This document shows positions 26,057 to 35,307 of a DNA stretch of 64,000 nucleotides, in pieces (the stretch's first letter is position 1; every line of letters starts with the position of its first letter). The notes under the pieces are model-generated. The model made no database searches. It was not told where the DNA came from and was given only the letters and a program-made list of their open reading frames with translations. Source of the DNA: UBA1081 sp045636025 (GTDB lineage: Bacteria > Bacillota > Clostridia > Oscillospirales > Acutalibacteraceae); NCBI GenBank assembly GCA_045636025.1, contig JAZTWP010000001.1, positions 50,423-114,422 of the forward strand, written 5' to 3'. Made by a program: the position numbers and the translations under genes.

Positions 26057-26614
26057 ATGGATAAAGCTAAAATTGAAAGAGCTGTCAGGGAAATTCTTGA
26101 AGCAATCGGAGAAGATCCTGACAGAGAAGGTTTAATTGAAACCCCCAAACGTGTAGCAGCGATGTATGAAGAAATTTTTTCCGGCATATCTGATGATCCG
26201 AAACGTCATATAAAAGTTTTTTCTGAAAAAGATAACGATGAAATAGTTGTCGTAAGAGATATCCCCTTATATTCAATGTGTGAGCATCATCTGCTTCCTT
26301 TTGTAGGTAAAGCACATATTGCATATATTCCTTCAGAAGGAAAAGTCATAGGATTATCAAAACTTGCAAGAATTGTAGATTTATTTGCTAAAAGACCTCA
26401 GCTTCAGGAAAGACTCACTTCTCAGATTGCAGATTTCCTGGATGAAGAATTAAATCCTATTGGTATTGCTGTTATAGTTGAAGCTCAGCATCTTTGTATG
26501 ACTATGAGAGGTGCAAAAGCTGCAGGCTCTATGACTCAGACATCAGCTCTCAGAGGTGTAGCAAAAAAAGATGCACGTACAAGGGCAGAAATCATGTCAC
26601 TTTTGAAAGGATAA
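26057..26614 (+). CDS. folE: GTP cyclohydrolase I
   Basis: The 185-residue enzyme shows IGEDPDREGLIETPKRVA at the start, the zinc and substrate motif MCEHHLLPFVGKAHIAYIP (about residues 74-92), GLSKLARIVD, and AQHLCMTMRGAKAAGSMTQT near the C-terminus. It converts GTP to dihydroneopterin triphosphate, the first step to folate or to queuosine and biopterin-type compounds. Length matches the family. Queuosine genes queA and tgt occur elsewhere in the window (58.5-60.7 kb), so either pathway could use it; no other folate gene is adjacent. Confidence 0.97.
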   Translation: MDKAKIERAVREILEAIGEDPDREGLIETPKRVAAMYEEIFSGISDDPKRHIKVFSEKDNDEIVVVRDIPLYSMCEHHLLPFVGKAHIAYIPSEGKVIGLSKLARIVDLFAKRPQLQERLTSQIADFLDEELNPIGIAVIVEAQHLCMTMRGAKAAGSMTQTSALRGVAKKDARTRAEIMSLLKG

Positions 26615-26619
26615 AAACA

Positions 26620-27300
26620 ATGAAAAGAATTTTTTCTTTAATACTTGCCGTTGTTTGTATGTTGTCTCTGTTTTCTGCCTGTTCAGCAAACAAATCTGAC
26701 ATCTACATCACACCTGAAGGTGCAGAATATATGGTTGTAAGAGATGATAACGGCTATATTGTAATAAACGGAAACGATAAATTGAAAGTATACTCTCTCA
26801 ATGAGAATAAAAAAAGACAGAAATCAGATACCGGTGAATATATAACAGAATTTATTGAATTTGATTCTCAGATAGTTATCGGTAATACTGTTGAAACTGC
26901 TGAAATGCGATTTGATTTGCCGAAAACATTTGTTGTTGATAATAACAATCCGGGATATTTTTATTCTGAAGACAAAAATGCAGAAATTTTCATTTCATAT
27001 TACGATGGTAGTTACGGCAATATAGATGATCATATTAAGGGATGTCAGATAAACTGTGAAAAGTTACTCGAAAGCTATGGTAGCGAGGCTTTCTCTTATG
27101 AAAAGTATTCTGTTATTGTTTCTGAAATCGAATGTGTAGCATTCAAAACAAAATGCACATCATCCGAGTATTATAAGAATGCATATACATTTATTTTTCC
27201 GTATGATTCAGGATGTTACTACATAAATTGCATTATTGATACATCCAATGCATCAAAAGTAGACTTCAACAAATTCATTGAAAATATATTACTTAAATAA
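26620..27300 (+). CDS. Putative lipoprotein, function unknown
   Basis: The start is the ATG at 26620, 5 bases after the folE stop, with AAAGGAT inside the folE end. The product of 226 residues opens MKRIFSLILAVVCMLSLFSACSANKSD, which contains a lipobox-like LFSAC, so Cys21 would be lipid-modified after cleavage and the rest lies outside the membrane. The mature part is mixed alpha/beta with no motif I recognise; FDLPKTFVVDNNNPGYFYSED and KTKCTSSEYYKNAYTFIFP are its most structured parts. It is probably co-transcribed with folE but has no evident link to pterin chemistry. Confidence 0.75.
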   Translation: MKRIFSLILAVVCMLSLFSACSANKSDIYITPEGAEYMVVRDDNGYIVINGNDKLKVYSLNENKKRQKSDTGEYITEFIEFDSQIVIGNTVETAEMRFDLPKTFVVDNNNPGYFYSEDKNAEIFISYYDGSYGNIDDHIKGCQINCEKLLESYGSEAFSYEKYSVIVSEIECVAFKTKCTSSEYYKNAYTFIFPYDSGCYYINCIIDTSNASKVDFNKFIENILLK

Positions 27301-27323
27301 AGTTTAGTAAATTGACAAAAATT

Positions 27324-27371
27324 AAAAATGGGAGGCTGTTTATAATATGCTTCTCATTTTTGATTTTTTTA
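27324..27371 (+). terminator. Terminator after the lipoprotein gene
   Basis: AAAAATGGGAGGC (27324-27336) pairs with GCTTCTCATTTTT (27349-27361) apart from two G-T pairs, and is followed by GATTTTTTT. Confidence 0.75.
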
Positions 27372-27400
27372 TTGAGATTTTTATAATTCTGATGTATAAT
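27372..27400 (+). promoter_or_regulatory. Promoter of uvrB-uvrA
   Basis: TTGAGA (27372-27377), 17 bases, consensus TATAAT (27395-27400), 46 bases before the uvrB ATG. No LexA-type box was recognised. Confidence 0.7.
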
Positions 27401-27446
27401 AAATAAGAAAATGATTGTAAAAATATGAAAGAGAGGAGTGAGAACA

Positions 27447-29414
27447 ATGGCAGATAAGTTTATCCTTCATTCAAAATATAAACCCACAGGAGATCAGCCT
27501 GAAGCAATAGCTAAGCTTGTTGATGGTCTGAATCGTGGCGATAATGAGCAGGTGCTGTTAGGAGTAACAGGCTCTGGAAAAACATTCACAATGGCAAATA
27601 TAATTGAACGTGTAAACAGACCTACACTTGTTCTTGCTCACAATAAAACGCTTGCTGCGCAGCTTTGCAGTGAGTTCAGAGAATTTTTTCCAGAAAATGC
27701 AGTTGAATATTTTGTTTCCTACTATGACTATTATCAGCCGGAAGCGTACCTTCCCACAACTGACACATACATTGAAAAAGATTCTGCTATAAACGATGAA
27801 ATAGACCGACTCAGACACTCTGCGACATCTGCATTATCTGAACGCCGTGATGTAATTATAGTTGCAAGTGTATCATGTATATATTCACTCGGTGACCCGA
27901 TTGATTACAGAAGCATGGTAATATCCCTTCGTCAGGGAATGGAAAAAAGTCGTGATAATCTGATAAAAAAACTTGTTGAAATACAATATGAACGCAATGA
28001 CATAAACTTTACAAGAAACAAATTCCGGGTAAGGGGAGATGTTGTTGAAATTTTCCCCGTATATACTGCCGAATTTGCTATCAGAGTTGAATTTTTTGGT
28101 GATGAAATTGACAGAATATGTGAATTCAACCCCGTGACAGGAAATATTAATAACACAATTTCACACGTAGCGATTTTCCCTGCATCACATTATGTTGTTT
28201 CTCACGAAAAAATGGAAAACGCAATAAATGAGATATATTTTGAAATGCTTGAAACAGAAAAAGCTTTCAAAGAACAAGGAAAACTACTCGAGGCCCAACG
28301 AATAAAACAGCGTACGGAATATGATATTGAAATGTTGCGCGAAACGGGATTCTGCAAAGGTATTGAAAATTATTCAAGAATAATGTCTGACAGAAAACCA
28401 GGGGAACCGCCTTTTACACTGATTGATTATTTCCCTGACGATTTTGTTATGATGATTGACGAATCTCACGTAACTCTTCCTCAGGTCAGAGCTATGTATG
28501 GCGGAGACAGATCACGAAAGGATACACTTGTTGAATTCGGCTTCAGGTTACCGTCAGCATATGACAACAGACCACTTACTTTTGATGAATTCTATTCCAA
28601 AATTGGTCAGAAGATATTTGTAAGCGCCACACCGGGTGATTTTGAATTAAAAAAGAGCATTAATATTGCCGAGCAGGTTATAAGACCTACCGGCCTTCTG
28701 GATCCGGAAATATCTGTCCGCCCCGTAGATGGGCAGATAGAAGATCTTATTTCAGAAATAAATATCAGAACTTCAAGAAAAGAGAGAGTTCTCGTTACAA
28801 CTCTTACAAAAAAAATGGCAGAAAGTCTTACTGATTATCTTTCCGATTTCGGGATAAAGGTAAGATATATGCACTATGATATTGATACAATTGAACGAAT
28901 GGAAATTATAAGAGATCTTCGTAAAGGAGATTATGATGTTCTTGTTGGTATTAACCTGCTAAGAGAAGGTCTCGACATTCCTGAAGTATCATTAGTTGCA
29001 ATTCTTGATGCTGATAAAGAAGGATTCCTCAGATCTGAACGTTCTCTCATTCAGACAATCGGCAGAGCAGCAAGAAATGCTGAAGGTTCTGTTATAATGT
29101 ATGCGGATACTGTTACACCGTCTATGGAAGCATCTATCAGAGAAACGCTCAGAAGACGTGAAAAACAAATGAAATATAATAGAGAACATTGCATTGTTCC
29201 GCAGACAATCATTAAGCCTGTTCATGAGATTCTTGAAATCAGCTCAAAGAATACAGCAGAAGACAAGTCTTCAAAATATTTATCAAAAGCTGAAAAATAT
29301 AAGCTTATAGAGGAATTGACAAAAGAAATGAAGGCTGCAGCTAAAATTCTTGAGTTTGAACATGCTGCATACCTCAGAGATAAAATTGAAAAACTAAAGC
29401 AGGAGATAAAATAA
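27447..29414 (+). CDS. uvrB: UvrABC excinuclease subunit B
   Basis: The start is the ATG at 27447 (ADKFILHSKYKPTGDQPEAI) with GAGGAG eight bases upstream; an in-frame GTG at 27438 is too close to that site. The 655-residue protein shows Walker A GVTGSGKTFT near residue 40, the beta-hairpin YYDYYQPEAYLPTTDTYIEK that clamps DNA, DESHVTLPQ (Walker B-like), SATPGDFE, and GRAARNAEGSVIMYAD (helicase motif VI). The C-terminal UVR coiled-coil, from KYKLIEELTKEM, binds UvrA/UvrC. It loads UvrC at lesions during nucleotide-excision repair. Its stop overlaps the uvrA start by one base. Confidence 0.98.
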   Translation: MADKFILHSKYKPTGDQPEAIAKLVDGLNRGDNEQVLLGVTGSGKTFTMANIIERVNRPTLVLAHNKTLAAQLCSEFREFFPENAVEYFVSYYDYYQPEAYLPTTDTYIEKDSAINDEIDRLRHSATSALSERRDVIIVASVSCIYSLGDPIDYRSMVISLRQGMEKSRDNLIKKLVEIQYERNDINFTRNKFRVRGDVVEIFPVYTAEFAIRVEFFGDEIDRICEFNPVTGNINNTISHVAIFPASHYVVSHEKMENAINEIYFEMLETEKAFKEQGKLLEAQRIKQRTEYDIEMLRETGFCKGIENYSRIMSDRKPGEPPFTLIDYFPDDFVMMIDESHVTLPQVRAMYGGDRSRKDTLVEFGFRLPSAYDNRPLTFDEFYSKIGQKIFVSATPGDFELKKSINIAEQVIRPTGLLDPEISVRPVDGQIEDLISEINIRTSRKERVLVTTLTKKMAESLTDYLSDFGIKVRYMHYDIDTIERMEIIRDLRKGDYDVLVGINLLREGLDIPEVSLVAILDADKEGFLRSERSLIQTIGRAARNAEGSVIMYADTVTPSMEASIRETLRRREKQMKYNREHCIVPQTIIKPVHEILEISSKNTAEDKSSKYLSKAEKYKLIEELTKEMKAAAKILEFEHAAYLRDKIEKLKQEIK

Positions 29415-32236
29415 TGGCACAAAAAAACATTGTTGTAAAAGGGGCAAGAGAACATAATCTCAAAAATATTGACCTTGCAATCCCAAGAAACAAACTTATT
29501 GTTTTTACGGGATTATCAGGATCCGGCAAGTCATCTCTCGCATTTGACACAATTTATGCAGAAGGGCAGAGACGTTATGTTGAATCTTTATCTTCTTATG
29601 CAAGAATGTTTTTAGGGCAGATGGATAAACCGAATGTAGACAGTATTGATGGTTTATCTCCAGCTATATCAATAGATCAGAAAACAACATCAAAAAACCC
29701 TCGCTCTACTGTAGGGACCGTAACTGAAATTTACGACTATCTCAGATTACTTTATGCAAGAATCGGCATACCTCATTGTCCTGTCTGCGGCAAAGAAATA
29801 AAACAGCAGACTGTAGATCAGATTGTGGATCAGGTGCTCACACTCCCTGAAGGAAGCAAAATTCAGATTCTTGCGCCCATTGTCAGAGCAAAAAAGGGAA
29901 CACATCAGAAAGAGCTTGAAAATGTAAAAAAATCAGGTTATGTAAGAGCAAGAATTGACGGACTTGTTTACGATCTTGATGATTATGTAAGTCTTGAAAA
30001 AAATATCAAACATACAATAGAAATAATCGTTGACAGACTTGTGATAAAAGAATCAGTCAAAAGTCGTCTTGCAGATTCAGTTGAACTTGCTTCCAAGCTT
30101 GCAGCAGGTACTGTTATTGTAAGTGTGGTAGATGGTGAAGAATTTCTCTTTTCTCAGAATTACGCATGTCCCGACCATGGAGTAAGTATTGATGAGCTTT
30201 CGCCAAGAATGTTCTCATTCAACAATCCGTATGGTGCTTGCCCTACCTGTACAGGTCTCAGCTTCTTTATGCGCGTTGATCCTGATCTTGTCGTCCCTGA
30301 CAAATCAAAATCAATCAATGAAGGCGCAATTAATGCTCCCGGATGGTCAAAAACTGATTCATCGTCAATTTCAAAAATGTATTTTGAAGCTCTTTCTAAA
30401 AAATATGAGTTTTCGCTTGATGATCCGTTCACAACTCTTTCAGAAAAGGCTGTAGATGCTATTTTTAACGGAACAAAAGGTGAAAAACTTGTAATGTACC
30501 GTGCAACAGCATACGGCAGCGGCAATTATAATGCTGAATTTGAAGGTATTGTCAACAATCTTGAACGACGATACAAAGAAACAACTTCAGACTGGTCGCG
30601 TTATGAAATCGAGCAAGTAATGACAGCTTGTAATTGTCCTGAATGCCAAGGTGCAAGATTAAAAAAAGAAATCCTCTCTGTAACAGTTGGCGGTATAAAT
30701 ATCAATGAATTTGTAAACCTTTCAATTAAAAAAGAGTTGGAATTTATAGACAATCTAAAACTTTCTGACAGAGAAAATATAATTGCAGATCAGATTGTCA
30801 AAGAAATAAAAAGCAGACTGAATTTCCTCTGTTCTGTTGGTCTAGATTATCTCACACTTGCACGATCAGCCGGAACATTATCTGGTGGGGAAAGTCAGAG
30901 AATCCGCCTTGCTACACAGATCGGTTCATCTCTCATGGGTGTTCTTTATATCCTTGATGAACCAAGTATAGGTCTTCATCAGAGAGATAATGATAAACTT
31001 CTTGAAACATTAAAAAATCTGCGTGATATCGGCAATACTCTCATTGTTGTTGAGCACGATGAAGATACAATGTATGCTGCTGACCATATTGTTGATATCG
31101 GTCCGGGAGCAGGCATTCACGGTGGTGAAATTGTTTGCAGCGGTAATGTTGAAGCCATAAAGAAATGTAAAAATTCAGTTACAGGTCAATACCTTAACGG
31201 AACAAGAAAAATTCCAGTCCCTGAAGCAAGACGAAATGGCAACGGACATTTTCTTTCAGTCAGAGGAGCTGCTGAAAACAATCTCAAAAATATCGATGTA
31301 GATATTCCTCTCGGCAAATTTGTTTGTGTTACAGGTGTTTCAGGATCAGGCAAATCATCGCTTGTTAATGAAATTCTTTATAAAAAACTTGCTGCAGATC
31401 TCAACGGGGCAAAAAAATTCCCCGGCAAATACAAAGAATTCCTCGGCATTGATAATCTTGACAAAGTCATCAACATTGACCAGTCACCAATAGGCAGAAC
31501 TCCACGATCTAATCCTGCAACATATACCGGTGTATTTACTGATATACGTGATCTTTTTTCACAGACTCAGGATGCAAAAATGAAAGGTTATGCACCGGGA
31601 AGATTTTCTTTCAATGTGTCAGGCGGCAGATGTGAAGCCTGTCAGGGTGACGGCATTGTTAAAATTGAAATGCACTTCCTTTCAGATGTTTATGTACCTT
31701 GTGAAGTATGCCACGGTGCGAGATATAACAGAGAAACTCTTGAAGTAAAATACAAGGGTAAAAGTATTTATGATGTTCTTGAAATGACAGTTGAAGAAGG
31801 ACTTGAATTCTTTTCTGCAATGCCAAAAATAAAAAGAAAACTTCAGACTCTTTATGATGTCGGTCTCGGCTATGTCAAGATTGGTCAGCCTGCAACAACT
31901 TTATCAGGCGGTGAAGCACAGCGTGTCAAACTCGCTACAGAGCTGTCTAAGCGTCCTACAGGAAAAACTATTTACATTCTTGATGAGCCTACCACAGGGC
32001 TTCACACGGCAGATGTGCACAGACTTATTGATATTCTCCATAAGCTTGCGGATACAGGTAACACAGTCCTTGTAATTGAACACAATCTTGATGTAATCAA
32101 ATGTTCAGATCATATAATTGACCTTGGTCCCGAAGGTGGTGACGGAGGCGGAACCGTTGTAGCAACAGGTACACCTGAAGAAGTTGCAGCCACAGAAGAA
32201 AGCTATACGGGATATTATCTGAAAAAATATCTTTGA
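29414..32236 (+). CDS. uvrA: UvrABC excinuclease subunit A
   Basis: The 940-residue protein has two ABC ATPase modules. The first Walker A is TGLSGSGKSSLAFDT (about residue 31), with its signature LSGGESQRIRLATQIG near 490; the second Walker A is TGVSGSGKSSLVNEI near 640, with LSGGEAQRVKLATEL near 830. Zinc-finger cysteine pairs are seen in CPVCGKEI, CPECQGAR and CEACQGDG. It recognises DNA damage as a dimer and hands it to UvrB. It is co-transcribed with uvrB (TAATG junction). Length is that of the family. Confidence 0.98.
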   Translation: MAQKNIVVKGAREHNLKNIDLAIPRNKLIVFTGLSGSGKSSLAFDTIYAEGQRRYVESLSSYARMFLGQMDKPNVDSIDGLSPAISIDQKTTSKNPRSTVGTVTEIYDYLRLLYARIGIPHCPVCGKEIKQQTVDQIVDQVLTLPEGSKIQILAPIVRAKKGTHQKELENVKKSGYVRARIDGLVYDLDDYVSLEKNIKHTIEIIVDRLVIKESVKSRLADSVELASKLAAGTVIVSVVDGEEFLFSQNYACPDHGVSIDELSPRMFSFNNPYGACPTCTGLSFFMRVDPDLVVPDKSKSINEGAINAPGWSKTDSSSISKMYFEALSKKYEFSLDDPFTTLSEKAVDAIFNGTKGEKLVMYRATAYGSGNYNAEFEGIVNNLERRYKETTSDWSRYEIEQVMTACNCPECQGARLKKEILSVTVGGININEFVNLSIKKELEFIDNLKLSDRENIIADQIVKEIKSRLNFLCSVGLDYLTLARSAGTLSGGESQRIRLATQIGSSLMGVLYILDEPSIGLHQRDNDKLLETLKNLRDIGNTLIVVEHDEDTMYAADHIVDIGPGAGIHGGEIVCSGNVEAIKKCKNSVTGQYLNGTRKIPVPEARRNGNGHFLSVRGAAENNLKNIDVDIPLGKFVCVTGVSGSGKSSLVNEILYKKLAADLNGAKKFPGKYKEFLGIDNLDKVINIDQSPIGRTPRSNPATYTGVFTDIRDLFSQTQDAKMKGYAPGRFSFNVSGGRCEACQGDGIVKIEMHFLSDVYVPCEVCHGARYNRETLEVKYKGKSIYDVLEMTVEEGLEFFSAMPKIKRKLQTLYDVGLGYVKIGQPATTLSGGEAQRVKLATELSKRPTGKTIYILDEPTTGLHTADVHRLIDILHKLADTGNTVLVIEHNLDVIKCSDHIIDLGPEGGDGGGTVVATGTPEEVAATEESYTGYYLKKYL

Positions 32237-32266
32237 TTGTTTTTATTTATTATATATTTTAACATA

Positions 32267-32295
32267 TTGACATATTATGTTTTATTTGTTATAAT
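32267..32295 (+). promoter_or_regulatory. Consensus promoter of the pyr operon
   Basis: TTGACA (32267-32272), exactly 17 bases, TATAAT (32290-32295): a perfect consensus match. Transcription would start near 32302, leaving a leader of about 105 bases before pyrC. Confidence 0.85.
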
Positions 32296-32301
32296 AAATA
32301 A

Positions 32302-32406
32302 AAATTTCTGATTCGGTTAACCGGCAGTTTCTATATGTCTATTAGGTTCTGCCTCTAAGGTGGAACCTTTATTATGAGTACAACCGGTTCAGACAAAGGT
32401 GATAAA
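32302..32406 (+). promoter_or_regulatory. Structured leader of the pyr operon
   Basis: The leader holds palindrome CGGTTAACCG (32314-32323), AACCGG (32319-32324) able to pair with CCGGTT (32384-32389), GGCAG (32323-32327) able to pair with CTGCC (32349-32353), and a hairpin AGGTTC/GAACCT (32344-32349 with 32363-32368) that competes with AAGGT/ACCTT (32357-32361 with 32365-32369). No PyrR-type binding loop or terminator was recognised. The alternatives suggest a switchable leader; this is inference. Confidence 0.5.
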
Positions 32407-33678
32407 ATGTCAATACTGCTCAAGAATGCAAAAGTTTATACCGGCAATACATTCAGTAATGCTGATATTATCATTGAAGGCGGAAACATTGTTTCCGTTG
32501 GTGCGGCAGTTTCTTCTTTTTCTGGTGAAATTATTGATTGTTCAGGTAAATATATTTTTCCCGGTTTTGTTGATGTGCATGTGCATTTCAGAGAGCCGGG
32601 TTTTTCTTATAAAGAAACAATAAAAACAGGCTCAATGGCTGCTGCAAAAAGCGGATATACTTCCGTGTGCACAATGCCAAACCTCAACCCCTGTCCTGAT
32701 TCAGCGGAAAACCTGAAACTTCAGCTTGATATTATAAAAGAAGATGCTGTAATCAATGTTTATCCATTCGGAACAATCACTAAAGGTGAAAAAGGCGAAG
32801 AATTAACAGATCTTGAAGAAATCAGCAATAATGTAATCGGATTTTCTGACGATGGCAGGGGAGTTCAGAGTGATGAAATGATGCTTACTGCCATGACAAA
32901 AGCAAAAACTCTTGATAAAATCATTTCAGCACATTGCGAAGTAAATGACCTTCTATTTGGCGGTTACATACACGACGGTGAATATGCAAAAGCAAACGGA
33001 CATAAAGGAATATGCTCTGAGAGTGAATGGAAACAAATAGAAAGAGATATTGAACTCTGCAAGAAAACAGGTGTAAAATATCACGTCTGTCACATATCCA
33101 CAAAAGAGAGTGTTGATATAATCAGAAAAGCAAAAGCAAACGGTGTTGATATTACCTGTGAAACAGGACCTCATTACCTTGTGATGAATGATATGATGCT
33201 TAAAGATGAAGGCAGATTCAAAATGAATCCTCCTATCAGAAGTGAAGAGGACAGAATTGCTCTTCTCGAAGGTGTGCTTGACGGTACAATTGATATGATT
33301 GCAACAGACCATGCACCGCATTCTGCGGAAGAAAAATCAAAAGGTCTTGCACGTTCAAATATGGGAATTACAGGTCTTGAAACTGCTTTCCCGATAATGT
33401 ATACAAAACTCGTACAGAGCGACATTATTTCTCTTGAAAAGCTGATACACATAATGAGTATTGCTCCTGCAGAAAGATTCGGTATAGAAGCTGGAATTAA
33501 ATCGGGAAATAAAGCTGATATTTGTATTTTTGATCTTGATAAAGAATACACAATTGACTCTGCCGATTTTGTCTCAATGGGTAAGGCAACACCTTTTGAA
33601 GGTGAAAAAGTCAAAGGTAAATGTATAATGACAATCTGCAACGGTCGGATAGTTTATAAAGGTGACACAAATGAATAA
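32407..33678 (+). CDS. pyrC: Dihydroorotase
   Basis: The start is the ATG at 32407 (SILLKNAKVY) with AAAGGTG upstream; an in-frame ATG at 32374 lies within the structured leader and lacks a site. The 423-residue amidohydrolase carries the metal-binding DVHVHFREPGF near residue 57, TSVCTMPNLNP, ISAHCE, VCHISTKESVD, and IATDHAPHSAEEK near residue 300. It is the type I, PyrC/AllB-like form usual in Firmicutes and closes carbamoyl aspartate to dihydroorotate. It heads the pyr operon and overlaps pyrK by 8 bases. Confidence 0.96.
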   Translation: MSILLKNAKVYTGNTFSNADIIIEGGNIVSVGAAVSSFSGEIIDCSGKYIFPGFVDVHVHFREPGFSYKETIKTGSMAAAKSGYTSVCTMPNLNPCPDSAENLKLQLDIIKEDAVINVYPFGTITKGEKGEELTDLEEISNNVIGFSDDGRGVQSDEMMLTAMTKAKTLDKIISAHCEVNDLLFGGYIHDGEYAKANGHKGICSESEWKQIERDIELCKKTGVKYHVCHISTKESVDIIRKAKANGVDITCETGPHYLVMNDMMLKDEGRFKMNPPIRSEEDRIALLEGVLDGTIDMIATDHAPHSAEEKSKGLARSNMGITGLETAFPIMYTKLVQSDIISLEKLIHIMSIAPAERFGIEAGIKSGNKADICIFDLDKEYTIDSADFVSMGKATPFEGEKVKGKCIMTICNGRIVYKGDTNE

Positions 33679-34402
33679 TGTAATTTACACAATCAAATCC
33701 AATGAAAAGCTGACTGACAGTGTATATAAAATGGTCTTTGAAGGCGACACAAGTGCAGTTACAGCATCAGGCCAGTTTATTAATATCAAAATTGAAGGGC
33801 TTTATCTCAGAAGACCGATATCAATTTTTGACTGCAAAGCAAACGAGCTTACAATCATTTATAAAGTTGTCGGAACAGGCACAGAAATGATGAGCAAAAT
33901 GACATCAGGAGAAGAACTTGATGTTCTTGTAGGTCTTGGAAACGGTTTTGATACTGCAGTATCAGGTGACAAACCTGTTGTTATCGGTGGCGGTGTTGGT
34001 GTTCCGCCTATGTTCTATCTCGCCAAGAAACTTCTTGCAGAGGGCAAAAAGGTAACAGCAATTCTCGGATTCAACAAAGCTGATGAGATTTTCTGTAAAG
34101 AGGATTTTGAAGCGATCGGTTGCGAAACTATTGTTACCACAGTAGACGGATCAGCAGGTGTTAAAGGTTTTGTAACTGATGCATTGAAAGATCTCGATTA
34201 TACTTACATCTATACTTGCGGACCCGAACCTATGCTGAAAGCACTTTATAATACTGCAGAAACTTCAGGTCAGTTCAGCTTTGAAGAGAGAATGGGTTGC
34301 GGTTTTGGTGCTTGTATGGGGTGCTCATGCAAAACAAAATACGGTAACAAGAGAATCTGTAAGGATGGTCCCGTACTTGTTAAGGAGGAAATCATATGGT
34401 AA
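33671..34402 (+). CDS. pyrK: Dihydroorotate dehydrogenase electron-transfer subunit
   Basis: The ATG at 33671 is chosen, with AAAGGTG in the end of pyrC; a GTG at 33662 is too near that site. The 243-residue protein has an FAD-binding barrel with LYLRRPISIFDC, an NAD-binding part with VVIGGGVGVPPMFYLAK near residue 105, and a 2Fe-2S site in ERMGCGFGACMGCSCKTK plus a further Cys in RICKDGPV. It passes electrons from PyrD flavin to NAD+. The adjoining class 1B pyrD overlaps it by 7 bases, as expected for a heterotetramer. Confidence 0.96.
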   Translation: MNNVIYTIKSNEKLTDSVYKMVFEGDTSAVTASGQFINIKIEGLYLRRPISIFDCKANELTIIYKVVGTGTEMMSKMTSGEELDVLVGLGNGFDTAVSGDKPVVIGGGVGVPPMFYLAKKLLAEGKKVTAILGFNKADEIFCKEDFEAIGCETIVTTVDGSAGVKGFVTDALKDLDYTYIYTCGPEPMLKALYNTAETSGQFSFEERMGCGFGACMGCSCKTKYGNKRICKDGPVLVKEEIIW

Positions 34403-35307
34403 ACACAAAAGTTAATCTCAGCGGTATTGAGCTTGATAATCCTCTTATCCCTGCAAGCGGAACATTTGGTTTTGGTTATGAATTTGCAGAACTTTATGAT
34501 ATAAACATTCTCGGTTCTTTTTCATTCAAAGGAACAACAAAAGAACCGCGTTTTGGTAATCCCACTCCAAGAATTGCCGAGTGTTATTCAGGTATGATAA
34601 ATTCTGTCGGTCTTCAGAACCCCGGCATTGAAAAGGTAATAGCAGAAGAATTACCAAAACTCAGACAGTGTTTCCATAAACCTGTTGTGGCAAATATCAG
34701 CGGTTTTTCACTTGATGAATACGTATACTGCTGTGAAAAAATCGATAAAGAAGAACAGGTTGGTATTATTGAAGTTAATATCAGTTGCCCCAATGTACAC
34801 GGTGGCGGTATGAGTTTCGGTACTTCATGCGACTCAGCATTTGAAGTAACAAAGGCTGTAAAAGATGTAACAACAAAACCTGTTTACATAAAGTTAAGTC
34901 CCAATGTTACTGATATTGTTTCTATTGCAAAAGCATGTGAAGAAGCAGGTGCAGACGGTATCAGTATGATAAATACTCTTATGGGTATGAGAATTGATCT
35001 TAAAACTAAAAAGCCTGTTGTATACAACAAATCCGGCGGTTACTCTGGACCTGCAATTCTTCCAGTTGCTCTTTCAATGGTGTATAAAGTTTATGAAGCA
35101 GTTAATATTCCTATTATCGGTATGGGCGGTATTTCAACTGCAGAAAACGTAATTGAAATGATGCTTGCAGGCGCAACTGCAGTACAGATCGGTGCGGCAA
35201 ACCTTATTGATCCTTTCGTTTGTAAAAAAATCATTGAAGATTTACCCGCTGTAATGAATAAATACGGTATAAATAATCTTAAAGATATAATAGGAGGCGC
35301 TCACTAA
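34396..35307 (+). CDS. pyrD: Dihydroorotate dehydrogenase, class 1B catalytic subunit
   Basis: The 303-residue TIM-barrel enzyme begins VNLSGIELDNPLIPASGTFGFG and contains VEVNISCPNVHGGG-like EVNISCPNVHGGGMSFG near residue 128, with the active-site Cys, KLSPNVTDI, and PIIGMGGISTAENVIEMMLAGATAVQIGAAN as the FMN-phosphate site read in pieces. It oxidises dihydroorotate to orotate in the cytoplasm. Class 1B is shown by the neighbouring pyrK. AAGGAGG precedes the ATG inside pyrK, and the stop overlaps pyrF by one base. Confidence 0.97.
   Translation: MVNTKVNLSGIELDNPLIPASGTFGFGYEFAELYDINILGSFSFKGTTKEPRFGNPTPRIAECYSGMINSVGLQNPGIEKVIAEELPKLRQCFHKPVVANISGFSLDEYVYCCEKIDKEEQVGIIEVNISCPNVHGGGMSFGTSCDSAFEVTKAVKDVTTKPVYIKLSPNVTDIVSIAKACEEAGADGISMINTLMGMRIDLKTKKPVVYNKSGGYSGPAILPVALSMVYKVYEAVNIPIIGMGGISTAENVIEMMLAGATAVQIGAANLIDPFVCKKIIEDLPAVMNKYGINNLKDIIGGAH

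Noticed and set aside
33174..33641. 155-codon open frame on the minus strand inside pyrC
   Set aside because: Opposite-strand shadow of a conserved enzyme, with no ribosome binding site or context.
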